From JBDKUD01 sp039679805 (lineage in GTDB: Bacteria > Bacillota > Syntrophomonadia > Syntrophomonadales > Syntrophomonadaceae): 8,411 bases of DNA. The notes under the pieces were generated by a model, which saw nothing but the letters and a program-made list of their open reading frames with translations, did no database searches and was not told the DNA's origin. Positions 1-6,616 of this stretch are shown in pieces. The stretch lies in the NCBI GenBank assembly GCA_039679805.1, contig JBDKUD010000113.1:1-8411 (forward strand), given 5' to 3'. The translations under genes were made by a program, and so were the position numbers. The stretch's first letter is position 1; each line of letters begins with the position of its first letter.

Positions 1-165
1 GGTGCCATCAGCGTTACTGAACGCACCTCGTATATAGGAAGAGTAAGGAACCTAGCCCGCCTGGTGGCCGGTGAATATGTTGAACAAAGGAAGAGGTTGG
101 GATATCCCCTTATCAAAGACGAGCAACTCAGACAAAAGTTGCTGAAAGATATGGAGGTGCTATAA
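1..165 (+). CDS. glyQ: Glycyl-tRNA synthetase alpha subunit, C-terminal end (partial)
   Basis: This is the last 54 codons of a gene that begins upstream of the window, ending at TAA 163-165. The translation opens with GAISVTERTSYIGRVRNLAR and continues with VAGEYVEQRKRLGYPL. The AISVTER-Y-RVR-LAR pattern is the conserved C-terminal helical region of GlyQ, the catalytic subunit of the bacterial alpha2-beta2 glycyl-tRNA synthetase. The alpha subunit forms glycyl-adenylate, while tRNA recognition lies mainly in the beta subunit. The identification rests on this short tail and on the glyS gene that starts three bases after the stop codon, which is the usual glyQ-glyS arrangement. The ribosome site of glyS lies within its last codons, so the two are probably translationally linked. 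Promoter and leader, including any glycine T-box, would be outside the window. Confidence 0.93.
   Translation, partial: GAISVTERTSYIGRVRNLARLVAGEYVEQRKRLGYPLIKDEQLRQKLLKDMEVL
153..159 (+). promoter_or_regulatory. Ribosome binding site for glyS
   Basis: GGAGGTG lies inside the last codons of glyQ, 9 nt before the GTG at 169. It decides the start of glyS in favour of this GTG and places initiation of the beta subunit right where glyQ translation ends. Confidence 0.85.
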
Positions 166-168
166 ATA

Positions 169-2238
169 GTGGCAAGAGAACTTTTGATGGAAATCGGTGT
201 TGAAGAAATACCGTCAGCTTATATGACCAAAACTCTTGAGGATTTGAAGGACCTAGCAGCAAAAAAACTGCAGGAGACCCGGCTTATATACAAAAACTTG
301 AATGTATGGGGTACTCCCAGAAGGCTGGTTCTATATGTTCAAGGCCTGGAAGAGAAACAACCGGATGCCGTAATTGAAAACCGTGGACCCAAAAAGAATA
401 CGGCTATTGATAAAGAGGGTAATCCTACCAAAGCCGGCCTAGGTTTTGCCCGCGGTCAGGGTATGGAATTCAGTAATCTGGAAATAAGAGATGTTGCCGG
501 AGTAGAATATGTTTTTGCGGTAAAAAAGGAAGTAGGTAATTCAACGGAACAATTATTACCTGATTTGCTTACTAATATTATACATTCAATAGGTTTTCCC
601 AAGTCAATGCGCTGGGGATATTACCATACCCGTTTTGCCCGTCCCATTAGATGGCTTTTGGCTATGTATGGCGACCAAAAGATTAAGATAACTATAGAAA
701 ATGTAGTCAGCAGCGATGTTACCTACGGGCACCGGTTCCTTTCTTCCGGCCCGGTTAAAGTTGATAGTATAACGAAATATTTCGAAGTGTTGAGAGATAA
801 TTATGTAATCCTGGATCAGGATGAGCGCAAAGAAATGATAAGAAATCAGGTTCAAACAGTTGCGGTTAATGCTGGCGGCAAGCCGACGGACAATCCGGAA
901 TTATTGGAAGAAGTTTCTTTCCTGCTTGAATATCCGACTGCTTTCTATGGTGAATTTTCACCGTCTTATCTGGCGGTACCTCCCGAAGTCCTTACCACCA
1001 CGATGATTAATAACCAGAGATACTTTCCGGTATTTGATGACAAAAACCAACTGCTGCCTGGATTCATTGGCGTGAGAAATGGAACGGATTACCGTCTTGA
1101 CTTGGTTAAGGCCGGTAATGAAAGGGTGCTAAAAGCCCGTTTGGAAGATGCACTGTTCTTCTGGAAAGAAGATAATAAAAAACCTATACAGGAGTTTGTT
1201 AGTGGGTTAAAGGATGTCCTGTTCCATGAGAGATTGGGCAGTATTATGGATAAAGTAACCCGGCTGCAGAACCTGGCGGTATTTATAGGCAGGGAGAATG
1301 GGTTAAGTGATGAAGCGACTATCAATCGGGCGGCTTATTTATGTAAGGCTGATTTGCTTAGCAGCATGGTCTTTGAATTTACCGAACTGCAGGGGATTAT
1401 GGGCAGATATTATGCTATTAACAGCGGGGAAACCCCAGAAGTCAGTGAAGCCATTTTTGAACATTATTTGCCGCGTTTTGCGGGAGATATTCTTCCGTCC
1501 AGCCCAACTGGAATCGCGGTGAGCCTGGCTGAAAAAATCGACAATCTGGTAGGATGTTTTTGTATCGGAATTAAGCCTACCGGTTCTCAGGATCCATATG
1601 CTTTACGGCGTCAGGCTCTGGGAATTGTGAATATTATCCTCGAGAAAGGCTTGCAAGTTGATTTAAAAAGTATTGTAGCTAAGGCTTATGACGGGTTTTT
1701 AATTATAAAACCTGATTTTAACCAAGAAGATACGGTAAGAGAAGTAATAGAATTCATTCGCCAGAGATTACGGGGAGTCTTGCTGGAAAAGGGAATATCA
1801 TATGATGTGATTGATGCGGTATTTTCTTTACCCGGCAGTGACATTAACGATATTACTATTCGCAACCAGATGGTTCAGAATTTCAAGCAATCAGATTTGT
1901 TCCAGGATTTTATGGTGGTTTATAACCGTACCAATAACTTGTCAAAAAAATGGGATAGTGACAACGTTATATTTACAGCTTTGGAAGATGAAAGCGAAAA
2001 AGAGTTATACGCGAAATACCTGGAAATCAAAAATCAGGTTGGAGAATTATTAAATAAACAAGACTATGTATCAGCTCTTGAGGTACTGGCAGGTCTAAGG
2101 CCTCAGGTTGACAGCTTTTTTGAAGCAGTAATGATTATGGTGGATAACGAAGAACTTAAGGCAGCCAGGCTGGGTATATTGAAAGCTATAACCAATTTGT
2201 GTAATAACATCGCTAATTTCAGTAAGATTATTATTTAA
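169..2238 (+). CDS. glyS: Glycyl-tRNA synthetase beta subunit
   Basis: This is the beta subunit of the cytoplasmic alpha2-beta2 glycyl-tRNA synthetase, which charges tRNA-Gly with glycine. Its 689 residues equal the normal family length. Family signatures appear in order: the N-terminal LLMEIGVEEIPSAYM (5-19), RFARPIRWLLAMYG (155-168), PEVLTTTMINNQRYFPVF (272-289), NERVLKARLEDALFFWKEDN (317-336), the HD-like region KADLLSSMVFEFTELQGIMG (393-412), YLPRFAGDILP (433-443) and TGSQDPYALRRQALG (471-485). A DALR-like anticodon-binding domain occupies roughly 585-685 and includes LRPQVDSFFEAVMIM (643-657). No signature is broken. The GTG start is supported by the GGAGGTG 9 nt upstream and by the protein starting at the usual family position. 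The gene follows glyQ by three bases and surely shares its transcript. No strong terminator follows, so some transcription may run on into ccpN. Confidence 0.98.
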   Translation: MARELLMEIGVEEIPSAYMTKTLEDLKDLAAKKLQETRLIYKNLNVWGTPRRLVLYVQGLEEKQPDAVIENRGPKKNTAIDKEGNPTKAGLGFARGQGMEFSNLEIRDVAGVEYVFAVKKEVGNSTEQLLPDLLTNIIHSIGFPKSMRWGYYHTRFARPIRWLLAMYGDQKIKITIENVVSSDVTYGHRFLSSGPVKVDSITKYFEVLRDNYVILDQDERKEMIRNQVQTVAVNAGGKPTDNPELLEEVSFLLEYPTAFYGEFSPSYLAVPPEVLTTTMINNQRYFPVFDDKNQLLPGFIGVRNGTDYRLDLVKAGNERVLKARLEDALFFWKEDNKKPIQEFVSGLKDVLFHERLGSIMDKVTRLQNLAVFIGRENGLSDEATINRAAYLCKADLLSSMVFEFTELQGIMGRYYAINSGETPEVSEAIFEHYLPRFAGDILPSSPTGIAVSLAEKIDNLVGCFCIGIKPTGSQDPYALRRQALGIVNIILEKGLQVDLKSIVAKAYDGFLIIKPDFNQEDTVREVIEFIRQRLRGVLLEKGISYDVIDAVFSLPGSDINDITIRNQMVQNFKQSDLFQDFMVVYNRTNNLSKKWDSDNVIFTALEDESEKELYAKYLEIKNQVGELLNKQDYVSALEVLAGLRPQVDSFFEAVMIMVDNEELKAARLGILKAITNLCNNIANFSKIII

Positions 2239-2259
2239 TAATCCGGGATTAGTTATTAA
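2235..2259 (+). repeat. Nested inverted repeats at the glyS stop codon
   Basis: TTAATAA (2235-2241) and TTATTAA (2253-2259) are perfect inverted arms that include the glyS stop codon. Between and overlapping them, TAATCC-G-GGATTA (2239-2251) is a perfect 13-bp dyad. The outer stem is pure A/T and no T-tract follows, so this is not a good intrinsic terminator. It could be a weak pause or processing structure or chance in AT-rich DNA. The dyad form is also compatible with a protein site, but nothing identifies a partner. Confidence 0.3.
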
Positions 2260-2323
2260 CATTTGGTATTAAATGCTTTGAAGCAATAGTAATCAAAGAA
2301 AAGCCAAAATTATGACAAAATAC

Positions 2324-2352
2324 TTAAACAGGATATTAATCTATGATATAGT
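2324..2352 (+). promoter_or_regulatory. Candidate promoter for ccpN-ppsR-ppdK (extended -10)
   Basis: TGATATAGT at 2344-2352 reads as an extended -10 element (TG, one base, then TATAGT at 2347-2352, five of six consensus bases). A weak -35, TTAAAC (2324-2329, three of six), stands 17 bp upstream. Transcription would start near 2358-2360, giving a leader of about 40 nt before the ccpN start. An alternative pair, ATGACA (2312-2317) with TATTAA (2334-2339) at 16-bp spacing, lies slightly upstream. The 159-bp gap holding these elements is the only sizeable gap between glyQ and ppdK, which fits an internal promoter. The -10 coincides with a CcpN-box-like sequence. Confidence 0.5.
2342..2352 (+). 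promoter_or_regulatory. Candidate CcpN box 1, overlapping the -10
   Basis: TATGATATAGT matches 10 of 11 positions of the CcpN operator consensus TRTGHYATAYW (recalled from B. subtilis work on gapB, pckA and SR1); only the tenth base, G instead of Y, differs. The same bases also form the extended -10 element. CcpN bound here would cover the promoter core, as expected for a repressor. Caution: the consensus itself resembles TRTG-n-TATAAT promoters, so the match may reflect only the promoter. A 10/11 match also occurs inside the ccpN coding sequence (2945-2955), so this level of match alone is weak evidence. Confidence 0.4.
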
Positions 2353-2373
2353 ATATATGATTAGAATGATTTT

Positions 2374-2399
2374 ACCCAAAAAGTATAGCATAATTGGGT
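2374..2399 (+). repeat. Inverted repeat enclosing the leader and covering the ccpN start
   Basis: ACCCAA (2374-2379) and TTGGGT (2394-2399) are perfect 6-bp inverted arms around a 14-nt A/T-rich loop. The right arm takes in the first two bases of the GTG at 2398. In RNA it would tie up the start codon. In DNA it frames candidate CcpN box 2 almost symmetrically. Six base pairs with a loop of 14 is a modest structure and could be chance. Confidence 0.35.
2382..2392 (-). promoter_or_regulatory. Candidate CcpN box 2, full consensus match
   Basis: Read on the minus strand these bases are TATGCTATACT, which fits every position of TRTGHYATAYW, the CcpN operator consensus as I recall it. The site lies in the probable ccpN leader, about 6 nt before the start codon. 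Its centre is 40 bp from that of box 1, close to four helical turns, and it points the opposite way. Such spacing would permit cooperative binding of the kind described for CcpN. Alternatively the same bases could be a minus-strand extended -10 (TG-C-TATACT), but no -35-like hexamer lies at the right distance (TACTAT on that strand). Confidence 0.45.
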
Positions 2400-3060
2400 G
2401 GTGGATAGTATCGAACTGAACGAGAGACAGGAAAAAATACTGGAAATAGTTAAAACTCATGGCCCTATTACCGGTGAACAAATTGCCGAACTCTTAAATG
2501 TTACTAGAGCTGCTTTACGACCGGATTTAGCTGTATTAACCATGTCGGGGTTTCTGGATGCCAAGCCCCGGGTGGGTTATACCTACAAGACTGAAGGGGT
2601 AGAAAACCAAATCAGGAGAATTCTTAACCAGTACCGTATAAAAGATATTCAGTCCATGCCGGTAATAGTTAAGGAAAGCTGCAGTATATATAATGCTATT
2701 GTTACCCTTTTTGTCGAGGATACGGGCAGTATCTTTGTAGTAGGAGAGGATAATTTTCTTACTGGGGTAGTATCGAGAAAGGATTTCCTAAAGACCACCC
2801 TGGGACAAGCAGATATTCATAAAGTACCGGTAAGCGTTATTATGACCCGAATGCCTAATATCATCACTACAACTATGGATGAAACTGTTGTAGAAACGGT
2901 CAAAAAGATAGTCGAACATGAAGTGGATAGTTTACCGGTAGTAAAATGCTATATTGATGAGAATGGCGAAGAGAATTTGGAAGTTGTGGGCAGGGTAACC
3001 AAGACTAACATTGCCAGGCTGTTCCTTGATTTAGCATGTAACAGGATGGAGGAGGTTTAA
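2398..3060 (+). CDS. ccpN: CcpN-type transcriptional repressor (HTH plus two CBS domains)
   Basis: A 220-residue DNA-binding regulator resembling B. subtilis CcpN (YqzB), which represses gluconeogenic genes (gapB, pckA) and the small RNA SR1 independently of CcpA. Residues 1-65 are a winged-helix DeoR-like HTH, with IELNERQEKILEIVKTHGPI (5-24), VTRAALRPDLAVLTMSGFL (35-53) and PRVGYTY (57-63). Two CBS domains follow, about 80-140 (including FLTGVVSRKDFL, 120-131) and 146-212 (MTRMPNIITTTMDETV, 149-164; EVVGRVTKTNIARL, 195-208). Homologous CBS pairs are reported to bind ATP/ADP, so adenylate state is the likely signal. The start is GTG 2398 or the adjacent GTG 2401; an in-frame TAG at 2386-2388 excludes anything earlier. 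No Shine-Dalgarno is visible, unlike every other gene here. It lies 3 nt before ppsR. Low expression and autoregulation are inferences. Confidence 0.92.
   Translation: MVDSIELNERQEKILEIVKTHGPITGEQIAELLNVTRAALRPDLAVLTMSGFLDAKPRVGYTYKTEGVENQIRRILNQYRIKDIQSMPVIVKESCSIYNAIVTLFVEDTGSIFVVGEDNFLTGVVSRKDFLKTTLGQADIHKVPVSVIMTRMPNIITTTMDETVVETVKKIVEHEVDSLPVVKCYIDENGEENLEVVGRVTKTNIARLFLDLACNRMEEV
3050..3056 (+). promoter_or_regulatory. Ribosome binding site for ppsR
   Basis: AGGAGGT lies within the last codons of ccpN (its GAG GAG GTT codons just before the stop), 7 nt before the TTG at 3064. It is the main support for a TTG start and suggests translational coupling from ccpN. Confidence 0.85.
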
Positions 3061-3063
3061 AGA

Positions 3064-3885
3064 TTGTCAGATCACTTGCCAGGAGTCTTTATTGTCTCTG
3101 ACTCAATAGGAGAAACTGCCGAGATGGTTGTAAGGGCTGCCGCCAGTCAATTTAACTCGGGAAAAATGGAAATACGGCGTATTCCTAATATTACTGATGC
3201 TGATACTCTGGCGGAAGTTGTTCACCAGGCTGTTCAAAATAAGTTTTTAATTGCTTATACACTGGTTGTTGAAGAATTGGCTCAATTTCTCCGAGCAGAA
3301 TGTGCCAATACTGGAGTTGTATGCGTTGATATACTGGGACCTCTAGTTACCGCATTCAAAAGTGTTAGCCATATTGAACCCAGACGTGAGCCGGGGTTGC
3401 TTAGGAAAGTAGATGAAATGTACTATCGGCGGGTTGAAGCCGTAGAATTCGCGGTTCGCTATGATGATGGCAAAGACCCGCGGGGAATAAATCTGGCTGA
3501 CATTGTTCTGGTAGGGGTATCCCGGACCTGCAAGACTCCGCTCTCTATGTACTTGGCTCACAAGCAGATCAAGGTGGCCAATGTACCGCTGGTACCCGAA
3601 GTAACACTTCCCGAGGAGCTGTTTGCGGTTAATAAAGGGAAGGTGATCGGTCTGATTATTAAACCGGAGCAGCTGAACCATATCCGCATTGAAAGGTTGA
3701 AAACCCTGGGATTACAGGGGCAAGCCAGTTATGCTCACCCCGAACGAATTTTGCAAGAATTAGAGTTTTCCGATAAAGTAATGAAGAAATTGGGATGTCC
3801 GGTAATTGATGTTACTAATCGGGCTGTTGAAGAAACAGCCAGTAAAATATTAGAAATATACTATAGGAGGTTAAGCAATGTCTAA
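3064..3885 (+). CDS. ppsR: Pyruvate,phosphate dikinase regulatory protein (PpsR/DUF299 bifunctional kinase/pyrophosphorylase)
   Basis: A 273-residue cytoplasmic protein of the DUF299 (Kinase-PPPase) family, normal in length. Family members inactivate PPDK or PEP synthase by ADP-dependent phosphorylation of a Thr/Ser near the catalytic His and reactivate it by phosphate-dependent, PPi-forming dephosphorylation. Visible signatures are FIVSDSIGETAE (9-20), VCVDILGPL (86-94), EAVEFAVRYDDGKDPRG (125-141), the P-loop-like GVSRTCKTPLS (151-161) and VIDVTNRAVEETASKIL (247-263). The P-loop has Cys at 156, where I recall Ser as usual. TTG is chosen because it follows AGGAGGT by 7 nt and gives the usual short N-terminus. 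The gene lies 3 nt after ccpN and its last 8 nt overlap ppdK, its expected substrate. B. subtilis YqfL, in the same position after ccpN, is reported to affect CcpN-controlled genes, so an extra role on CcpN is possible. Alternatively its target could be a distant PEP synthase, but adjacency argues for PPDK. Confidence 0.93.
   Translation: MSDHLPGVFIVSDSIGETAEMVVRAAASQFNSGKMEIRRIPNITDADTLAEVVHQAVQNKFLIAYTLVVEELAQFLRAECANTGVVCVDILGPLVTAFKSVSHIEPRREPGLLRKVDEMYYRRVEAVEFAVRYDDGKDPRGINLADIVLVGVSRTCKTPLSMYLAHKQIKVANVPLVPEVTLPEELFAVNKGKVIGLIIKPEQLNHIRIERLKTLGLQGQASYAHPERILQELEFSDKVMKKLGCPVIDVTNRAVEETASKILEIYYRRLSNV
3865..3870 (+). promoter_or_regulatory. Ribosome binding site for ppdK
   Basis: AGGAGG lies inside the 3' end of ppsR, 7 nt before the ATG at 3878. 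The strong site together with the 8-nt overlap implies tight co-expression of PPDK with its regulator. Confidence 0.85.
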
Positions 3886-6523
3886 GGAGAAGTTCATCTA
3901 TCTATTTGAAGAAGGCCAAGCCGATATGAAATCATTACTAGGTGGCAAGGGTGCTAACCTGGCTGAAATGACAAGGATCGGATTGCCGGTTCCTCCGGGT
4001 TTTACTATAACAGCTGGAGCATGCAATGCATATCTGGCATCAAATCATGAATTTCCTGCCGGGATGTTAGAAGATGCCTTTGTGGCTTTGGAAAGCCTGG
4101 AAAAGAAAACCGGCAAAGTCTTTGGTGATATGAGTAACCCGCTGCTGGTATCAGTAAGGTCGGGTGCAGCTGTATCGATGCCGGGAATGATGGATACCAT
4201 TTTAAACCTGGGGTTAAATGATGATTCTGTACAGGGCTTGTCCACACTAACCGGTGATGAGCGGTTTGCCTATGATTGCTACCGCCGTTTTATTCAGATG
4301 TTTTGCAATGTGGTGCTTGATATTGAACATTCCCTTTTTGATGAAATAGTAGAAAAATATAAACGGAAATTAAATCTCATTTTTGATTATGAAATACCTG
4401 CTAACGAAATGAAGGAAGTAATTACAGAATATAAAGCATTGGTTAAACAGGAAAAGGGTTTTGATTTCCCGCAAGATGTACATGAACAGCTTTCCCTGGC
4501 AATAAAGGCCGTATTTGATTCCTGGAATAACCAGAGAGCGATTGTTTACAGACGTTTAAATAAAATTCCCGATGACCTCGGAACTGCCGTAAATATTCAG
4601 TGTATGGCTTTTGGAAATATGGGAGATGATTGCGGAACGGGGGTGGCATTTACCCGTAATCCATCTACCGGGGAGAATTTATTATATGGAGAGTTCCTGG
4701 TTAATGCCCAGGGAGAAGACGTGGTGGCCGGTATCAGAACGCCCATGCCGATTTCCAAATTGAAAGAGGAACTACCTTCGGTATACGAACAATTTGTAGA
4801 TACCTGCAATAAATTGGAGACACATTATCGGGATATGCAGGACATCGAGTTTACCGTAGAAAAAAGCAAATTATACATGCTGCAGTGCCGCAATGGCAAA
4901 AGAACTGCCCGGGCAGCGGTTACAATTGCAGTAGAAATGGTTAACGAAGGACTTATAACTAAAGAAGAAGCAGTTATGCGAGTAGAGCCGGAACAGTTAA
5001 GCCAGCTTTTACATAGACAGATAGATACCAGCGTAGAGTTGGAGGTTATTGCCAAAGGGCTGCCGGCATCACCAGGTGCAGCCTGCGGGAAAGTGGTATT
5101 TAGCCCCGACCAGGCAGAGAAAATGGGTGAAGCCGGAGAAAAGGTAGTACTGGTTCGCAGTGAAACAACCCCGGATGATATCCATGGTATTGTATATGCT
5201 CAGGGAGTTCTGACTTCCCGTGGCGGAATGACTTCTCATGCCGCAGTTGTAGCCCGGGGAATGGGCAAGCCATGTGTATGCGGGTGTGAAAGTGTCAAAA
5301 TTGATGTTGAGGCTAAATCATTTGCGGTAAATAATATTGTTGTCAAAGAAGGCGATGTGATTTCTGTCGATGGTGCTACCGGCAATGTGGTGCTGGGCGA
5401 AGTTGCGATGGTGGAGCCTACTTTATCTGATGAATTTGAAACCTTGTTAAAATGGGCCGATGAGATTAAGAAGTTAGGCGTAAGAGCTAATGCCGATACT
5501 CCTTATGATGCAGCTAAATCAAAGGAACTGGGAGCAAAAGGCATTGGGCTGGTTCGTACTGAGCATATGTTTATGGCTGTTGAAAGATTGCCTATTGTTC
5601 AGGAAATGATTTTAGCTGAAGAGCTAGCTGATCGGGAGAAAGCCTTGGCTAAGCTGTTGCCTTTCCAAAGAGATGATTTTTATGGCATATTAAAAGCAAT
5701 CGCTCCATATCCGGCTACTATTCGTTTGTTGGATCCTCCTTTGCATGAATTCCTGCCTAAAGCTGATGTACTAATGCTGGAAATAGCAGAAATGAAATTC
5801 AAAAATGAAACTGGAGCAGCCTTATTGGAAAAAGAAGAGTTGCTTAAAAAGGTTCGTAAATTAGCTGAAGCCAATCCTATGTTGGGCCACCGGGGATGCC
5901 GCTTAGGGTTAACTTATCCTGAAATTTACCGCATGCAGGCCCGGGCTATTTTCGAAGCCATGGCTCAGCTGAAGGCTGAAGGAATAGATACATTTACAGA
6001 AGTGGAAATACCTCTGGTTATAGATCTGGCTGAATTTGCCTTCTTAAAGGAACAAATCCTCGAAGTATATGAAGAGGTAAAGAAAGAAAAAGGAGCCGAA
6101 CTTAACTTTGCGATGGGTACTATGATAGAACTTCCCAGAGCATGTATTATAGCTGATGAGTTAGCTACCGAAGCCGACTTCTTCTCATTTGGTACCAATG
6201 ATTTAACCCAGACTACACTTGGCTTTAGCCGTGACGATGCTGAAGGTAAATTTATCCCTGTTTACCTGGAAAGAAAAGTAATTAAGGATAATCCTTTTGC
6301 TGTATTAGATCGTAAAGGTGTAGGCAGCCTGATGAAAATAGCAGTTGAAAAGGTACGCGGTACCGGTAAGGATATATTGATGGGCATATGCGGTGAACAT
6401 GGCGGCGAGCCGAGTTCAGTGGAGTTCTGTCACCAAATAGGACTGGATTTTGTAAGTTGTTCTCCTTATCGTATCCCAATTGCTCGCTTGGCAGCAGCTC
6501 AGGCGGCCATCAACAACCGTTAA
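3878..6523 (+). CDS. ppdK: Pyruvate, phosphate dikinase
   Basis: This 881-residue cytoplasmic enzyme interconverts pyruvate + ATP + Pi and PEP + AMP + PPi, through phospho-His. In anaerobes it can serve gluconeogenesis or a PPi-linked glycolysis. The N-terminal ATP-grasp domain (about 1-350) shows LLGGKGANLAEMTRIGLPVP (20-39), VSVRSGAAVSMPGMMDTI (91-108) and IEFTVEKSKLYMLQCRNGKR (323-342). The swivelling phospho-His domain (about 390-510) carries GGMTSHAAVVARGMGKPC (449-466) with catalytic H454 and the regulatory pair T452/S453. The C-terminal PEP/pyruvate TIM barrel has GLVRTEHMF, IRLLDPPLHEFLP, GTMIELPRACIIADELA, FGTNDLTQTTLG and CGEHGGEPSS. C838 aligns, counting from the C-terminus, with catalytic Cys831 of Clostridium symbiosum PPDK. 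The GGMTSH and CGEHGGEPSS context and the length separate it from PEP synthase. All key residues are present. It overlaps ppsR by 8 nt and is followed by a strong terminator. Confidence 0.98.
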   Translation: MSKEKFIYLFEEGQADMKSLLGGKGANLAEMTRIGLPVPPGFTITAGACNAYLASNHEFPAGMLEDAFVALESLEKKTGKVFGDMSNPLLVSVRSGAAVSMPGMMDTILNLGLNDDSVQGLSTLTGDERFAYDCYRRFIQMFCNVVLDIEHSLFDEIVEKYKRKLNLIFDYEIPANEMKEVITEYKALVKQEKGFDFPQDVHEQLSLAIKAVFDSWNNQRAIVYRRLNKIPDDLGTAVNIQCMAFGNMGDDCGTGVAFTRNPSTGENLLYGEFLVNAQGEDVVAGIRTPMPISKLKEELPSVYEQFVDTCNKLETHYRDMQDIEFTVEKSKLYMLQCRNGKRTARAAVTIAVEMVNEGLITKEEAVMRVEPEQLSQLLHRQIDTSVELEVIAKGLPASPGAACGKVVFSPDQAEKMGEAGEKVVLVRSETTPDDIHGIVYAQGVLTSRGGMTSHAAVVARGMGKPCVCGCESVKIDVEAKSFAVNNIVVKEGDVISVDGATGNVVLGEVAMVEPTLSDEFETLLKWADEIKKLGVRANADTPYDAAKSKELGAKGIGLVRTEHMFMAVERLPIVQEMILAEELADREKALAKLLPFQRDDFYGILKAIAPYPATIRLLDPPLHEFLPKADVLMLEIAEMKFKNETGAALLEKEELLKKVRKLAEANPMLGHRGCRLGLTYPEIYRMQARAIFEAMAQLKAEGIDTFTEVEIPLVIDLAEFAFLKEQILEVYEEVKKEKGAELNFAMGTMIELPRACIIADELATEADFFSFGTNDLTQTTLGFSRDDAEGKFIPVYLERKVIKDNPFAVLDRKGVGSLMKIAVEKVRGTGKDILMGICGEHGGEPSSVEFCHQIGLDFVSCSPYRIPIARLAAAQAAINNR

Positions 6524-6549
6524 AACAAGTTTTACAAAATAGGTGATAG

Positions 6550-6581
6550 TGGGGATGGCTTTAAGGTCATCCCCATTTTTT
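6550..6581 (+). terminator. Intrinsic terminator after ppdK
   Basis: GGGGATG (6551-6557) pairs with CATCCCC (6568-6574), extended outward by T6550-A6575 and inward by a G-T and a C-G pair. A run of six T (6576-6581) follows directly. It begins 27 nt after the ppdK stop and should end the ccpN-ppsR-ppdK transcript, making the helicase gene a separate unit. Confidence 0.93.
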
Positions 6582-6616
6582 AAAATGCGGTTATAATAAG
6601 CTAATTAGAACGTAAA

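Noticed and set aside
2274..2285. TGCTT-TG-AAGCA palindrome as a glyS terminator
   Set aside because: The loop would be too small unless the stem drops to four pairs, and no T-tract follows.
2382..2392. Antisense promoter reading TG-C-TATACT toward glyS
   Set aside because: The -35 position on that strand reads TACTAT and no antisense gene lies downstream; the operator reading explains it better, though neither is proven.
2945..2955. CcpN-box-like AATGCTATATT inside ccpN (10/11)
   Set aside because: It is within conserved coding sequence, the first position fails, and it shows that single 10/11 matches arise by chance in this AT-rich DNA.
3343..3681. 112-residue open frame on the minus strand inside ppsR
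   Set aside because: Antisense to conserved DUF299 motifs, with no recognisable domain or supporting context.
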